Assembly (NCBI RefSeq): GCF_007830615.1
Contig: NZ_VLLI01000001.1
Location: 62,001 to 126,000 of the forward strand
Source of the DNA: Mucilaginibacter frigoritolerans
GTDB lineage: Bacteria > Bacteroidota > Bacteroidia > Sphingobacteriales > Sphingobacteriaceae
Length of the DNA stretch: 64,000 nt
Reading direction: 5' to 3'
Positions 36,401 to 45,472 of the stretch are shown here, piece by piece. Under the pieces are notes generated by a model that searched no databases, was not told the origin of the DNA, and saw only the letters and a list, made by a program, of their open reading frames with translations. Position numbers and translations under genes: made by a program. Position 1 is the stretch's first letter; each line of letters starts with the position of its first letter.

Positions 36401-37561
36401 CTAGGGGGTTAGCCTTGCCACAAACATGGTATCGGCTTTGTTCTCGTAACCCTTTAAAACTTTTTGCTCTTGCAGTTTAAGGCCAAGTTCTTTTACAATA
36501 AAGTTCACTACCTCTTCATTCTCTGCTTTAAATGCTGAGCAGGTAATATAGATAAGCGGTTTGCCGGGTTTAAGGTGTTTTACCACATTGCGCACAATGC
36601 TCTGCTGTAGCCGCTGAAAGAATTCAATCTTATAGGTATCAAACTGACTGATCATTTCGGGCGTACGTCCCCAGGTGCCTGAGCCGCTGCAGGGGGCATC
36701 AAGTATAATACCATCAAAGGTATAGTCGTGTAACAGGAGGTCGTTATTTTGAGTTAGGTCGAGGATCTTTTTCTGGTACTTGATGAGGCCTGCCTGCTGG
36801 AAGCGTTCATCCAGGTTGGTGAGGATAGATTCGCGGATATCAGAAACCACCAGTTTTAAATTTGGTTCGATGTCATGCAGCAGGAGGGATTTACCACCGG
36901 AGGCAGCACAGGCATCCCACCAGGCATCCCACTTTTGTGGTTTAAAAAACTGAGCCGTTTGCTGTGAGGAATAATCCTGCACTTCGTACCAGTTAACGTT
37001 GGGGATCAGGGTTTCTAAACGGGTGCCATTAGGCAATGAGAAACAGCCATTGCCTTCATCCTTAAAAGCAATTTCGGCGGTGGTCAGGATAATTTTTACC
37101 TGCTGCTCATATCGCTTATAAACGCGGATAAAAAGATCGGGCTGAATAAAAAACGAACGTAAAAAGGCTTCTTTATCAATACTTCCCGAAAGCTGACTAA
37201 CCCATGGGAAAACATCATCCAACTTAAATTCGGGATGGGTGCTTTTAACTATGGCCAGCTTTTCATCAATCCCAAAACCTATGCAGGCAGCCCATTCAGG
37301 CTTAAAATGCTGTAAAAAGGAGTTGACCTGGGTATTGCATAAAAACTCGGCAATAAACAGGCGTTCATCGGCAGATAAATTGGGCAATGCTTTACCTAAA
37401 CGGAAGTAATTGTACACCAACCTACCGGCAATGCGCCTGTCGGTTGAGCCCATTTGCTTGTTTTGACGGTAAAAACCCGGTAAAAACTTGCTTAGAGGCG
37501 TCTCTGCCGGATATTCATCCAAAATTCGCTGAAACGTTTTAAGCTGGTTTATTGCCTTCAT
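36401..37561 (-). CDS. RsmB/NOP family class I SAM-dependent RNA methyltransferase
   Basis: 386 residues, a cytosine-5 RNA methyltransferase of the RsmB/NOP2 type, probably acting on rRNA. C-terminal catalytic domain motifs: QDYSSQQTAQFF, the SAM-binding loop as CAASGGKSLLLHD (most family members have AAPGGK; here Pro is Ser), VVSDIRESI, then motif IV DAPCSGSGTWGRTPE and motif VI ITCSAFKAENEEVV, which together carry both catalytic cysteines. The N-terminal ~150 residues form a helical RNA-binding part. Starts within the 4-bp overlap (ATGA) with the preceding lipoprotein gene, so it belongs to the guaA operon. Confidence 0.92.
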   Translation of the reverse strand: MKAINQLKTFQRILDEYPAETPLSKFLPGFYRQNKQMGSTDRRIAGRLVYNYFRLGKALPNLSADERLFIAEFLCNTQVNSFLQHFKPEWAACIGFGIDEKLAIVKSTHPEFKLDDVFPWVSQLSGSIDKEAFLRSFFIQPDLFIRVYKRYEQQVKIILTTAEIAFKDEGNGCFSLPNGTRLETLIPNVNWYEVQDYSSQQTAQFFKPQKWDAWWDACAASGGKSLLLHDIEPNLKLVVSDIRESILTNLDERFQQAGLIKYQKKILDLTQNNDLLLHDYTFDGIILDAPCSGSGTWGRTPEMISQFDTYKIEFFQRLQQSIVRNVVKHLKPGKPLIYITCSAFKAENEEVVNFIVKELGLKLQEQKVLKGYENKADTMFVARLTP

Positions 37562-38808
37562 TCTACCTTTTTAAGTTCAAAGTTAGCATATTTATAGATG
37601 TTCACATGGGTGTTTATCCAACCAATGCCCGGTTTCTTCTGAAATTCAAAATCATTATGCAATCCGGTAAAATCAGCTTTGCTTAGTCCATTTATACTAT
37701 CATTAGCAAGCAGCTTGCCCAGATACAGGCCTTCGTCAAAACCTTTAATAGCATAATTGGTTGGTTCTGTATGATATACGTTACGGTACTGGCGTACAAA
37801 GGCTATGGTGTTTTCGGCTTTATAATCCACATGGTCGGAAGAAGTTATGTGGGTATCCAGGCGTTGCAGCAGTTCAGCTTTTAAGAAAGTGAAGTTTACC
37901 CAGCTAGGGTGACCAAAAACGGTTACCGGATAACTTTTGTTCAAGCTATCCAGCGCACGCAGCGTAGTGGTTAAGAACCGCTGATCTGTTGCCGGAACAA
38001 TGAACACGTTTTTACCACCGGGATTAAGCTGATTGATGATTGGACCTAACTGCCCGTGAATAACGGTAAGTTCCACCACTTTTATGTGCCTTTTACCCAA
38101 ACTGTCAATAGCTCTTTTAAAAGGGCCTATGTATTCATTTTCTTCGCTAAAGCCTGAACGCAGGATAAATATTTTATCGGGATGCAGCTTATTGCTGATG
38201 TACCTGGCTGCGCTCCATGCATGATATTCAAGCGGAGGTATTATGGTAATTAACTCGGGATTTTTAAAAGTAGCAGGGGAGGCAGGGGATAGCGGAGAAA
38301 CAATAGGCTGTTTTCCATTGGTATAAGCAGCGGTAAATGCCTTTATGTCGTCAGGGAAAACCGGACCAACAATCAGGTCGCTGTTTTTTATAGCCGGATT
38401 AAATGCCAGGCTATGCACCTGCGCATTCTGATCTCTTGAATCATAAACCTGTAGTTTATAATTATAGCCAGCAGCGGTTAAAGAATCGAGCGCCAGTTTA
38501 AAGCCCCGGTAATAGCCCAGGGCAATATCTGCTTCTTTTAACGATACCGAAGTATAGTTTGCACCGGGAGCCAAATGATCCAACCCAAAAGGCAGCAACA
38601 AAGATATGGTTGATACTTTTGGTGCTACAGGTTTTACTACAATAGGCTTAGCCGGTTGATTTTCAACAGGCTTTGGAGCGCTTTTTACAGGCTGATTTGC
38701 TACCGGCAGCACCTTTGGTGAACATGCGGCCGTTAGCAGTGCCAGTGTTAAAAATAAGAACCACCTATTCCCACTCAATAGTAGCAGGCGGTTTTGAGCT
38801 GATATCAT
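37558..38808 (-). CDS. Lipoprotein with type 1 periplasmic-binding fold (LppC/ABC-binding-like)
   Basis: 416 residues. The N-terminus contains a lipobox ([12 protein letters not shown]); acylated Cys at about residue 29. A Pro/Lys-rich linker ([17 protein letters not shown]) leads into a type 1 periplasmic-binding fold: [50 protein letters not shown]. Members bind amino acids or act as LppC-like activators of penicillin-binding proteins. The start is uncertain: ATG at 38808 overlaps the guaA end by 44 bp, while TTG at 38778 would shorten the signal peptide to a more usual size. Overlaps the methyltransferase gene by 4 bp; same operon. Confidence 0.85.
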   Translation of the reverse strand: MISAQNRLLLLSGNRWFLFLTLALLTAACSPKVLPVANQPVKSAPKPVENQPAKPIVVKPVAPKVSTISLLLPFGLDHLAPGANYTSVSLKEADIALGYYRGFKLALDSLTAAGYNYKLQVYDSRDQNAQVHSLAFNPAIKNSDLIVGPVFPDDIKAFTAAYTNGKQPIVSPLSPASPATFKNPELITIIPPLEYHAWSAARYISNKLHPDKIFILRSGFSEENEYIGPFKRAIDSLGKRHIKVVELTVIHGQLGPIINQLNPGGKNVFIVPATDQRFLTTTLRALDSLNKSYPVTVFGHPSWVNFTFLKAELLQRLDTHITSSDHVDYKAENTIAFVRQYRNVYHTEPTNYAIKGFDEGLYLGKLLANDSINGLSKADFTGLHNDFEFQKKPGIGWINTHVNIYKYANFELKKVE

Positions 38809-40294
38809 ATACTACCCGGTTAATTCCTTTTACGTTGTTAATGATTTCGTTACTGATTTTAGCAAGCAGATCATATGGCAGGTGGCACCAGTCGGCGGTC
38901 ATCCCATCTAATGATTCTACGGCCCGCAGGCAAATAACGTTTTCATAAGTTCTTTCATCGCCCATAACCCCTACCGATTGTACCGGTAAAAATATGGACC
39001 CTGCCTGCCAAACTTTATCATAAACATCAGCCGAGCGCAAATTGTTGATATAAATTGCATCAGCCTCTTGTAATATATGAACTTTTTCCGGAGTTACCTC
39101 ACCTAAAATTCTGATAGCCAAACCCGGACCCGGGAATGGATGTCTGCCTAAAATATTCGGATCAATGCCCAAAGCCTTACCAACACGCCTAACTTCGTCT
39201 TTAAACAAGGTATTTAGCGGTTCAACCACCTTCAGCTTCATAAAATCGGGCAAACCGCCAACGTTATGGTGCGATTTAATAGTTGCCGACGGACCTTTTA
39301 CCGATACTGATTCAATAACATCGGGATAAATAGTGCCTTGCCCTAACCATTTAACGTTCTGTACCTCATGTGCGGCATCATCAAATACTTCGATAAATAC
39401 GCGGCCAATAGCCTTACGTTTTTTCTCCGGATCAGTTAAGCCTGCAAGTGCATCGTAAAAACGTTGTTTGGCATCAATACCTTTTATATTTAAACCCATG
39501 TGCTGGTATGAATCCAGTACGGATTGATATTCGTCTTTACGCAGTAAGCCGTTATCCACAAATATGCAATGCAGGTTTTTGCCGATAGCATGGTGCAATA
39601 ACACTGCCGCAACGGATGAATCTACACCGCCCGAAAGACCAAGTACTACTTTATCATCGCCCAGTTTTTCTTTCAAAGCAGCAATGGTAGTTTCAACAAA
39701 TGAATCAGGGGTCCAGTCTTGCTTGCATCCGCAGATATCAACCAAAAAGTTGAACATTAATTGTTTACCGTCTGAGCTGTGGGTAACCTCCGGGTGAAAC
39801 TGGATACCATAAGTATGGGTGCCTTTTACATGGTAAGCGGCTACTTTAACGGTATCGGTACTGGCAATTACTTCAAAGTTGCTGCCAATGCGAGATATGG
39901 TATCGGCATGCGACATCCACACCTGTGAGCCTGGTGTTATCAGCTTAAAAAGTGGATTATGCTCTTCAATATATTGCAGGTTGGCACGGCCATATTCACG
40001 GGTGCTTGATGGCAATACCTCACCGCCATGAAAATGCGCCATATACTGTGCACCATAGCAAACGCCTAAAATAGGCAGGGTACCATGATACTTTTTAAAA
40101 TCGAAATGGGGGGCATCGTCCTGTCTAACAGAATAAGGACTGCCCGAAAGGATAATACCTTTTACACTGCTGTCAACTTCGGGAAATTTATTGAAGGGAT
40201 GGATCTCGCAGTAAATATTGAGCTCTCTGACACGGCGCGCAATTAACTGAGTAAACTGCGAACCAAAATCAAGAATAAGGATTTTTTCTTGCAT
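38765..40294 (-). CDS. guaA: GMP synthase (glutamine-hydrolysing)
   Basis: 509 residues from ATG 40294 (a TTG two codons upstream is less likely). It converts XMP to GMP with glutamine and ATP in the cytoplasm. Glutamine amidotransferase domain: nucleophile Cys79 in GVCYGAQ and the catalytic His167/Glu169 in FHPEV. ATP-pyrophosphatase domain: PP-loop LSGGVDSS at ~220-227. The C-terminal dimerisation domain has [18 protein letters not shown] and ends [17 protein letters not shown] perfect -7 box (TATCTTTG) ends 3 bp before the ATG, so the message may be leaderless. First gene of a three-gene unit. Confidence 0.98.
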   Translation of the reverse strand: MQEKILILDFGSQFTQLIARRVRELNIYCEIHPFNKFPEVDSSVKGIILSGSPYSVRQDDAPHFDFKKYHGTLPILGVCYGAQYMAHFHGGEVLPSSTREYGRANLQYIEEHNPLFKLITPGSQVWMSHADTISRIGSNFEVIASTDTVKVAAYHVKGTHTYGIQFHPEVTHSSDGKQLMFNFLVDICGCKQDWTPDSFVETTIAALKEKLGDDKVVLGLSGGVDSSVAAVLLHHAIGKNLHCIFVDNGLLRKDEYQSVLDSYQHMGLNIKGIDAKQRFYDALAGLTDPEKKRKAIGRVFIEVFDDAAHEVQNVKWLGQGTIYPDVIESVSVKGPSATIKSHHNVGGLPDFMKLKVVEPLNTLFKDEVRRVGKALGIDPNILGRHPFPGPGLAIRILGEVTPEKVHILQEADAIYINNLRSADVYDKVWQAGSIFLPVQSVGVMGDERTYENVICLRAVESLDGMTADWCHLPYDLLAKISNEIINNVKGINRVVYDISSKPPATIEWE

Positions 40295-40297
40295 GGG

Positions 40298-40305
40298 CAA
40301 AGATA
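40298..40305 (-). promoter_or_regulatory. Putative -7 box of guaA operon
   Basis: TATCTTTG on the minus strand, an exact TAnnTTTG match, 3 bp before the guaA ATG. A TTTC about 19-20 bp further upstream is a weak -33 candidate. Such a short distance implies a leaderless or near-leaderless transcript. Confidence 0.5.
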
Positions 40306-40430
40306 GGATTTGATTTCGGATTTCGAAAGTTGTATTTCGGAATTATTAAAGCTATCTTAATTAATAAAAAGCATATTAGCTTGAAAGCTATCATCAACTT
40401 TCGTAATATCGTGTTCCAATTTATTCCATT

Positions 40431-40825
40431 ATGCAAAAAATCACCAACTTTTTAATGTTTAACGGTAAGGCAGAGGAGGCCATGAATTTTTATGTTTCCT
40501 TATTTAGTAATGCCGGAATAGTTAGCATTACGCATTATGGCGCAAACGAAGCGGGTGTTAAAGGTACGGTGATGCATGCTACATTTAAGCTTCAGGGGCA
40601 GTTGTTTATGTGCATTGATAGTTCGGCGCAGCATTCATTTACCTTTACACCGGCCATGTCACTTTATATCGGTTGTGAATCAGACAGGGAGATTGATAAA
40701 TTATTTAGTGCTTTATCTGCAAACGGCAATATACTATGCCTTTAAGTGCCTATCCTTTCAGTAAAAAGTATGGCTGGCTTACAGATCAGTTCGGGGTTTC
40801 GTGGCAATTGAATTATAATCAGTAA
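40431..40825 (+). pseudogene. VOC/PhnB-like protein gene with a frameshift
   Basis: The frame from ATG 40431 encodes a PhnB/VOC-like domain (MQKITNFLMFNGKAEEAMNF, FMCIDSSAQHSFTFTPAMSL) and then reaches a premature stop after about 104 residues. A different frame resumes in the next bases with the expected family ending: MPLSAYPFSKKYGWLTDQFG, then VSWQLNYNQ and a stop at 40823-40825. One missing base around 40731-40733 (near AATATACTATG) restores a complete protein of about 131 residues. Either the gene is inactive or the shift is a sequencing error. VOC domain proteins of this type have diverse, mostly unknown roles. No signal peptide. Confidence 0.85.
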
Positions 40826-40852
40826 ACTGTTTATTATCAAATACGGATTTGC

Positions 40853-40860
40853 TTTATTTG
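40853..40860 (+). promoter_or_regulatory. Putative -7 box of the GNAT gene
   Basis: TTTATTTG, 7 of 8 matches to TAnnTTTG, ends 4 bp before the ATG at 40865. Same close spacing as ligA, guaA and the 43151 gene. Confidence 0.3.
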
Positions 40861-40864
40861 TAAC

Positions 40865-41401
40865 ATGTCAATAACTACACGCCTTGCCAAATTTGAAGAT
40901 ATCCCGCAGTTGAATGAAATGATAGCACTTTCTGTTCGCGGGTTAAGTACTGATTATTATACCCCAGCACAGATAGAACGTTCTATTAAATACATTTTTG
41001 GGGTAGATACGCAATTGATTACTGATGGTACCTATTATATTGCTGAAAAGGATGGAATGCTTGCAGGCTGCGGTGGGTGGAGTAAACGTAATACCCTTTA
41101 TGGCGGCGATCAGCATAAAGAGGTAGAAGATCCTCTGCTCGACCCTGAAAAAGATGCTGCCAGGATAAGGGCATTCTTTGTTCATCCGGATCATGCACGG
41201 CAGGGGGTAGGCCGGCATATTATAAACGTTTGTGAAACTGCTGCACAACAGCACGGTTTTACCAGCTTTGAGTTAGGCGCTACTTTACCAGGCGTACCGC
41301 TTTATAAAGCTATGGGATATGAGGCGATTGAAAGGATAGATGCACCAATGCCCGATGGGGAGCTTTTAGGCATAGTAAAGATGAGAAAGGTTTTGAGTTG
41401 A
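40865..41401 (+). CDS. GNAT family N-acetyltransferase
   Basis: 178 residues with the GNAT acetyl-CoA fold. Motif A is readable as RIRAFFVHPDHARQGVGRHI (the Q/RxxGxG/A turn is RQGVGR), and motif B as FELGATLPGVPLYKAMGYEA. Acetylates an unknown amine substrate in the cytoplasm. Length is usual. The start ATG lies 40 bp after the end of the frameshifted VOC gene. Confidence 0.92.
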   Translation: MSITTRLAKFEDIPQLNEMIALSVRGLSTDYYTPAQIERSIKYIFGVDTQLITDGTYYIAEKDGMLAGCGGWSKRNTLYGGDQHKEVEDPLLDPEKDAARIRAFFVHPDHARQGVGRHIINVCETAAQQHGFTSFELGATLPGVPLYKAMGYEAIERIDAPMPDGELLGIVKMRKVLS

Positions 41402-41458
41402 ATGCTTTTAAACCTTGTAATTCATTAGTTGTCAATTGATTTTAAATCAATTCATTTT

Positions 41459-42361
41459 ATGAGAAACGTAGCTTTATTGATTTTTTCCATCATTACCTTA
41501 TCCATATCGGCTCAGCCAAAACAAAAAAAAGAGCAGATAATGGTTGATGGTATAGCCAGGGAATTTATTGTTTATGTTCCTCAGTTAGCTAATATTTCTG
41601 ACAAGCTTCCTGTTATAATTTCACTGCATGGCAGATTAGGCACAGGAGAGGGTATGATGAATTTTGCTGATTTTAAACCGATAGCCGACAAAGAGAAATT
41701 TATTATTGTATGCCCAAGCGGGATTGATAAGAGTTGGAACGATGGCCGCGAAACACCTGCTCACAAAAAAGGGATTAATGATGTGAAATTTATTGACCAG
41801 TTGATTACTTATATCTTAAACACTTATCATGGTGATGATAGGAGGGTTTATGTTACCGGTATGTCAAACGGTGGTTTTATGGCTTCGCGACTGGCCTGTG
41901 AGTTGAGCAATAGGATAGCTGCGATAGCGGTGGTTGGGGCCTCGATGGATAAGAATATGGATTATCACCCGGTAAAATCATTGCCGGTAATGTATATACA
42001 GGGAACAAAAGATCCTTTGGTGCCTTACAACGGAGGAACTATGAAAGGCGCAGGAGGTGATATTTACAGCCATACCGATGTTTTAAAGCTGTGGGCCGTA
42101 ATGGGGCATTGTCAGGATAATTTGGATTATACCAATATGCCCGATAATGCTAATGATGGCACCAGTATTAAAAAAGAGCAGTACAGCAACGCTGCAACCG
42201 GGGTTAGAGTTGTTGGCTATACCGTAATAGATGGAGGGCATACCTGGCCCGGAGGAACACAGTACCTACCCAAATTTATAGTAGGTACTGTGTCACATAA
42301 TCTGAATGCCTGTGAGGCAATCTGGGCCTTTTTTAAAGATTGTAGGTTGGATAAAAACTAG
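41459..42361 (+). CDS. Secreted esterase, PHB-depolymerase/feruloyl-esterase-like
   Basis: 300 residues from ATG 41459, which is followed directly by a signal peptide (MRNVALLIFSIITLSISAQP). Catalytic residues are present: oxyanion LPVIISLHGRLGTGEGM, nucleophile in VTGMSNGGFMASRLACE, acid in IQGTKDPLVPYNGG, and His in DGGHTWPGG. This is the PHB-depolymerase-like esterase family that hydrolyses esters of polymers or plant phenolics; the exact substrate is uncertain. Its stop codon overlaps that of the convergent barrel gene in the tetranucleotide CTAG. Confidence 0.92.
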   Translation: MRNVALLIFSIITLSISAQPKQKKEQIMVDGIAREFIVYVPQLANISDKLPVIISLHGRLGTGEGMMNFADFKPIADKEKFIIVCPSGIDKSWNDGRETPAHKKGINDVKFIDQLITYILNTYHGDDRRVYVTGMSNGGFMASRLACELSNRIAAIAVVGASMDKNMDYHPVKSLPVMYIQGTKDPLVPYNGGTMKGAGGDIYSHTDVLKLWAVMGHCQDNLDYTNMPDNANDGTSIKKEQYSNAATGVRVVGYTVIDGGHTWPGGTQYLPKFIVGTVSHNLNACEAIWAFFKDCRLDKN

Positions 42362-42978
42362 AAGGTAAAACCAACGTTAATGCTTGAACGTTCAGTTTGA
42401 ACTGATGAGCCATCAGTATTACCTGCTACAAGGTTAGTTATACCTGCTTGTCCGTCAAACTCAATAAAGAATTTTGCAGTATTGGATACCGGGAATTTAA
42501 AGCCGATTCCAACGTCAAGACCAGCATCAGTGCTACTGAAATATGGTTTCAAATCAGTATCGCCAACGTTATCTTTAGCATTTAACAGGAAGCCAACATA
42601 GGGCCCAAAGTTTAAATATACATTTTTGGTTCTTCCAAAATGCCAGTTGGCTAATACCGGTACGGTAATGTAATTTAGTTTGTAGTTAACACCATAAGCA
42701 GTATTTCCCTGGTCGTCAACTAAGTAGCCATCTCCCCAGCCTTTTTGGTCATAAATGGCTTTTACTTTAAGGCTCCAGCTTGGGTTAAAATAATAATCGG
42801 CAGATACACCAACGTTAAATCCGCCCACCCATGAGCTATTAGCGCCCGAATAAGAATCAATAACATATGATTCATTGTAGCCAACATTTACGCCGAATTC
42901 GACATTGCCTTTTGTTTGTGCAGACGCTATAGTAGCAACGCCCATAATGATTAGTAGTGTAGTAAGAATTTTTTTCAT
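42358..42978 (-). CDS. Outer-membrane beta-barrel protein, PorT-like family
   Basis: 206 residues from ATG 42978 (good signal peptide MKKILTTLLIIMGVATIASA; in-frame codons upstream reach 43017). The mature part is eight-stranded-barrel-like with alternating strands: VEFGVNVGYNES, WVGGFNVGVSADYYF, SLKVKAIYDQKG, and a C-terminal strand ending NVGFTF. Such proteins share the PorT-like outer-membrane barrel domain; a role in type IX secretion applies to true PorT only and is not claimed here. Convergent with the esterase. Confidence 0.85.
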   Translation of the reverse strand: MKKILTTLLIIMGVATIASAQTKGNVEFGVNVGYNESYVIDSYSGANSSWVGGFNVGVSADYYFNPSWSLKVKAIYDQKGWGDGYLVDDQGNTAYGVNYKLNYITVPVLANWHFGRTKNVYLNFGPYVGFLLNAKDNVGDTDLKPYFSSTDAGLDVGIGFKFPVSNTAKFFIEFDGQAGITNLVAGNTDGSSVQTERSSINVGFTF

Positions 42979-42999
42979 CGATGTGATTTTAAGGTGCGG

Positions 43000-43007
43000 C
43001 AAAAATA
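43000..43007 (-). promoter_or_regulatory. Putative -7 box of the 42978 barrel gene
   Basis: TATTTTTG on the minus strand, an exact TAnnTTTG match, 21 bp before the ATG. No clear -33 element was found. Confidence 0.4.
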
Positions 43008-43138
43008 GCAACTTCAAGTAATGGTTAAGTATATTTATAAAATAAGCTTAAACGTTATAATTGCGTTAAAGGTTATTTTGATTATCAATCGTTAGTATAA
43101 ATGAGGGATGTTTGAAACTTAAACCAGGTAAATAAATT

Positions 43139-43146
43139 TATATTTG
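43139..43146 (+). promoter_or_regulatory. Putative -7 box of the 43151 gene
   Basis: TATATTTG, an exact TAnnTTTG match, ends 4 bp before the ATG at 43151; TTTG at 43111-43114 is a possible -33 element (24-bp spacing). Suggests a leaderless message. Confidence 0.4.
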
Positions 43147-43150
43147 AAAC

Positions 43151-43747
43151 ATGCTTAAAAAGGTTTTTTTATTGTTGTTTTTTATATCGGTGTATGTGGC
43201 TGCTAAAGCTCAATCTGCCGATGTTGTTTATAATCAGTACCTTGATTTTAACCTGGCAAGGTTTCAGGGCGAGCAGGAAAAAACGTTAGAGCTGGGTGAA
43301 AGTATATTACCCAATGCTGATAAGCTGCCTGAAAAAACAAGGGTTAATTTTTATTTCGGTGTAGGTAAAATGTACGAGGATAATGAACAGGCCGACAAGG
43401 CAATCACCTATTATGAAATAGTTGCAAAAGCAGTTCCAGATTATTATGTAGTACACCGGGCTTTAGGCTATTTATACCTGGATAAGGCAAAGCAATTAGA
43501 AAAGCAACTAAGTGCTTCTGCCGGAGATAAAACAATGGAAGCTCAACTTTCATCAGCTTATAACTTAAATGTGAAAATGGTGCTTCCTCATCTTGAAAAG
43601 GCCCAGGCCTGTGACCCAAGTGATGATACGCTTGCTATTATAAAATCGCTTTACAATAGTATTAATGATGCCGATGGATTAAGCACTTTAGATAGTCGCT
43701 TAAAACAACTGAGCAAGAATTGTATTGATATTTTGACCGACCGATAA
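43151..43747 (+). CDS. Secreted tetratricopeptide-repeat protein
   Basis: 198 residues with signal peptide (MLKKVFLLLFFISVYVAAKA) and helical TPR-like repeats: LELGESILPNADKLPEKTRV, VGKMYEDNEQADKAITYYEI, VHRALGYLYLDKAKQLEKQL, then VLPHLEKAQACDPSDDTLAI. Such proteins mediate protein-protein contacts in the periplasm. No enzymatic motif. Followed 27 bp later by a small membrane protein gene in the same direction, possibly co-transcribed. Confidence 0.85.
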   Translation: MLKKVFLLLFFISVYVAAKAQSADVVYNQYLDFNLARFQGEQEKTLELGESILPNADKLPEKTRVNFYFGVGKMYEDNEQADKAITYYEIVAKAVPDYYVVHRALGYLYLDKAKQLEKQLSASAGDKTMEAQLSSAYNLNVKMVLPHLEKAQACDPSDDTLAIIKSLYNSINDADGLSTLDSRLKQLSKNCIDILTDR

Positions 43748-43774
43748 ATAAATTTTCCTTTATTTTGGCTTGTA

Positions 43775-44077
43775 ATGAAAGTAAGCAAGTTTGTAACCAA
43801 AATATTCGTCCGTATTTTCTTTATACTGGTTTTTGTAGCCATGATCCCTTTTTTACAGGGCGATCAGAGTAAATGGCAGCATATTTATTTTGTATTTAAT
43901 CACAAGTGGGAGATGATTTTCCCTATTGTATTAATATTAGGCTTTATAAGCTTGCTCATAATATGTGCCGCAAAAAAATATGCAGAGCCTGACCTTAACT
44001 GGCTATTGGTTTTAAATACCGTAATATTACTAGCCTACGGAATTGCAGTATTTATCCGTGTTGCTCATATGGCGTAG
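43775..44077 (+). CDS. Small three-span membrane protein
   Basis: 100 residues with about three hydrophobic helices (IFFILVFVAMIPF, MIFPIVLILGFISLLIICA, LLVLNTVILLAYGIAVFI). No motif I recognise. The gene lies 27 bp after the TPR gene and ends 14 bp before the convergent AI-2E gene. Presumably an inner-membrane protein; function unknown. Confidence 0.75.
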   Translation: MKVSKFVTKIFVRIFFILVFVAMIPFLQGDQSKWQHIYFVFNHKWEMIFPIVLILGFISLLIICAAKKYAEPDLNWLLVLNTVILLAYGIAVFIRVAHMA

Positions 44078-44091
44078 CAATTGTATAATCA

Positions 44092-45201
44092 TTAACTTCT
44101 ATCGGCAACAGCGGGCTTCATTTTTTTCATTGATGATTTTTTTCTGGGCTCACCACTGCCGAATAAAAAGCCCCATGGCTTGAGGGTTTCAACCCTGTCG
44201 AAAACAATTTTAAGAATAGCCAATACAGGGATAGACAAAAACATACCCGAAAGGCCCCATATCATTTCACCAATAATAATACCTAAAAAGGTTATCAATG
44301 CATTAAGTTTTACCTTTGAACCAACAATAGTAGGCAATAATATATTCGAATCTATAGCATGTATAGCCAGTACGCTAACGGCTACTTTTACGGCATCGCC
44401 AACGCTTCCGGTAGCAAATGTGATAAGGGTACTTAATAGCAAGGCAGTAAAAATACCGATGTAAGGTATCAGGTTAAACAGGGCTACAATAATACCCAGC
44501 AGAACGGCATATTTTACACCTATCATCCAAAATGCAGTGCAGGCCAAACAGGCAACCACAAACATTTCTAACAATAGCCCCAATATGTATTGCCTTAAAA
44601 TTTTTTGAATGTTTTCAACTATGTCATGAACAACAGCTGCATACTCATCACTAAAAACCCACTCAATAAAGCGGATGAGCAGGCTGCGGTAAAGCAATAT
44701 AAAGAAGGTGAATATCAGAATAAATACGTAGAACAGCATTAATGAAGATATGGCACCAAACGTTTGCCCCAAAACATCGCCTCCGGAAGCCATAATTTTT
44801 GTGGTAGTTTCATGTACATAGGTTAATTGTTTGCTGGTATTTATATGGAATACATGCTGAATATATTCGGAAAGATCATCTAAGGATTGACTCACCTGGG
44901 TTTTCAGCATGGGCCAGTCTGTCGCCAGCTTTGATATTTGTGAGCCAACCAGATACAGGATTCCGCCTACAAATGATAAAAGCAATAGAATAGACACCAA
45001 CGAGGAAATACTACGGGGCAGACGAAGCTTTTTTTCAAGGAAATTAGCAATCGGATATAATAAGATGGCAAATAAAAATCCAAAAATTAATGGATCCAGT
45101 ACTTCTTTCCCTAAAATTATGAGGTAGCCAAGGGCAATGAGGCCGATAAGTACCAATGATAATTTTTCGTAAAAAGGGTGTGTGTTTTGTTTTACAGTCA
45201 T
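44092..45201 (-). CDS. AI-2E family transporter (UPF0118)
   Basis: 369 residues with eight predicted membrane spans and a long periplasmic stretch (~65-145) between spans 3 and 4. Typical pieces are PLIFGFLFAILLYPIANFLE, LLGIIVALFNLIPYIGIF and LPTIVGSKVKLNALITFLGI. The family includes E. coli TqsA/PerM and sodium/proton antiporters; many members are simply inner-membrane permeases. The basic C-terminal tail (GEPRKKSSMKKMKPAVADRS) is cytoplasmic. Monocistronic; a -7-like TATTTTTA lies about 15 bp upstream. Confidence 0.9.
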   Translation of the reverse strand: MTVKQNTHPFYEKLSLVLIGLIALGYLIILGKEVLDPLIFGFLFAILLYPIANFLEKKLRLPRSISSLVSILLLLSFVGGILYLVGSQISKLATDWPMLKTQVSQSLDDLSEYIQHVFHINTSKQLTYVHETTTKIMASGGDVLGQTFGAISSLMLFYVFILIFTFFILLYRSLLIRFIEWVFSDEYAAVVHDIVENIQKILRQYILGLLLEMFVVACLACTAFWMIGVKYAVLLGIIVALFNLIPYIGIFTALLLSTLITFATGSVGDAVKVAVSVLAIHAIDSNILLPTIVGSKVKLNALITFLGIIIGEMIWGLSGMFLSIPVLAILKIVFDRVETLKPWGFLFGSGEPRKKSSMKKMKPAVADRS

Positions 45202-45437
45202 ATTAACAGATGCTTAAAAATAATCCGGTTGTATAAACACCCGTTATTTATATTGGTTTGAAGATACTAATAATCGGTAGATTATAATTTAAAAATGAAA
45301 AATGTGTACAGCTTTTGTGTAGTAAGATTATATAAATTTACAAGCTTTCTTGCTTAATAAATAAAAATATCTACCTAAAGAAAATAATATTACAACAAAG
45401 TATCAGAAGAGGGGAAAGATCCCTAAAAGAAACATAA

Positions 45438-45472
45438 TGCTGGAGGTGCAATGAGTGATCGCACCCCTGTTA
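45438..45472 (-). terminator. Possible hairpin terminator after the oxidoreductase pair
   Basis: GGGGTGC pairs with GCACCTCC (one wobble) around a loop of 11 bases just past the stop of the 45470 gene. The minus strand lacks a T-run, so termination efficiency is doubtful. Confidence 0.35.
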
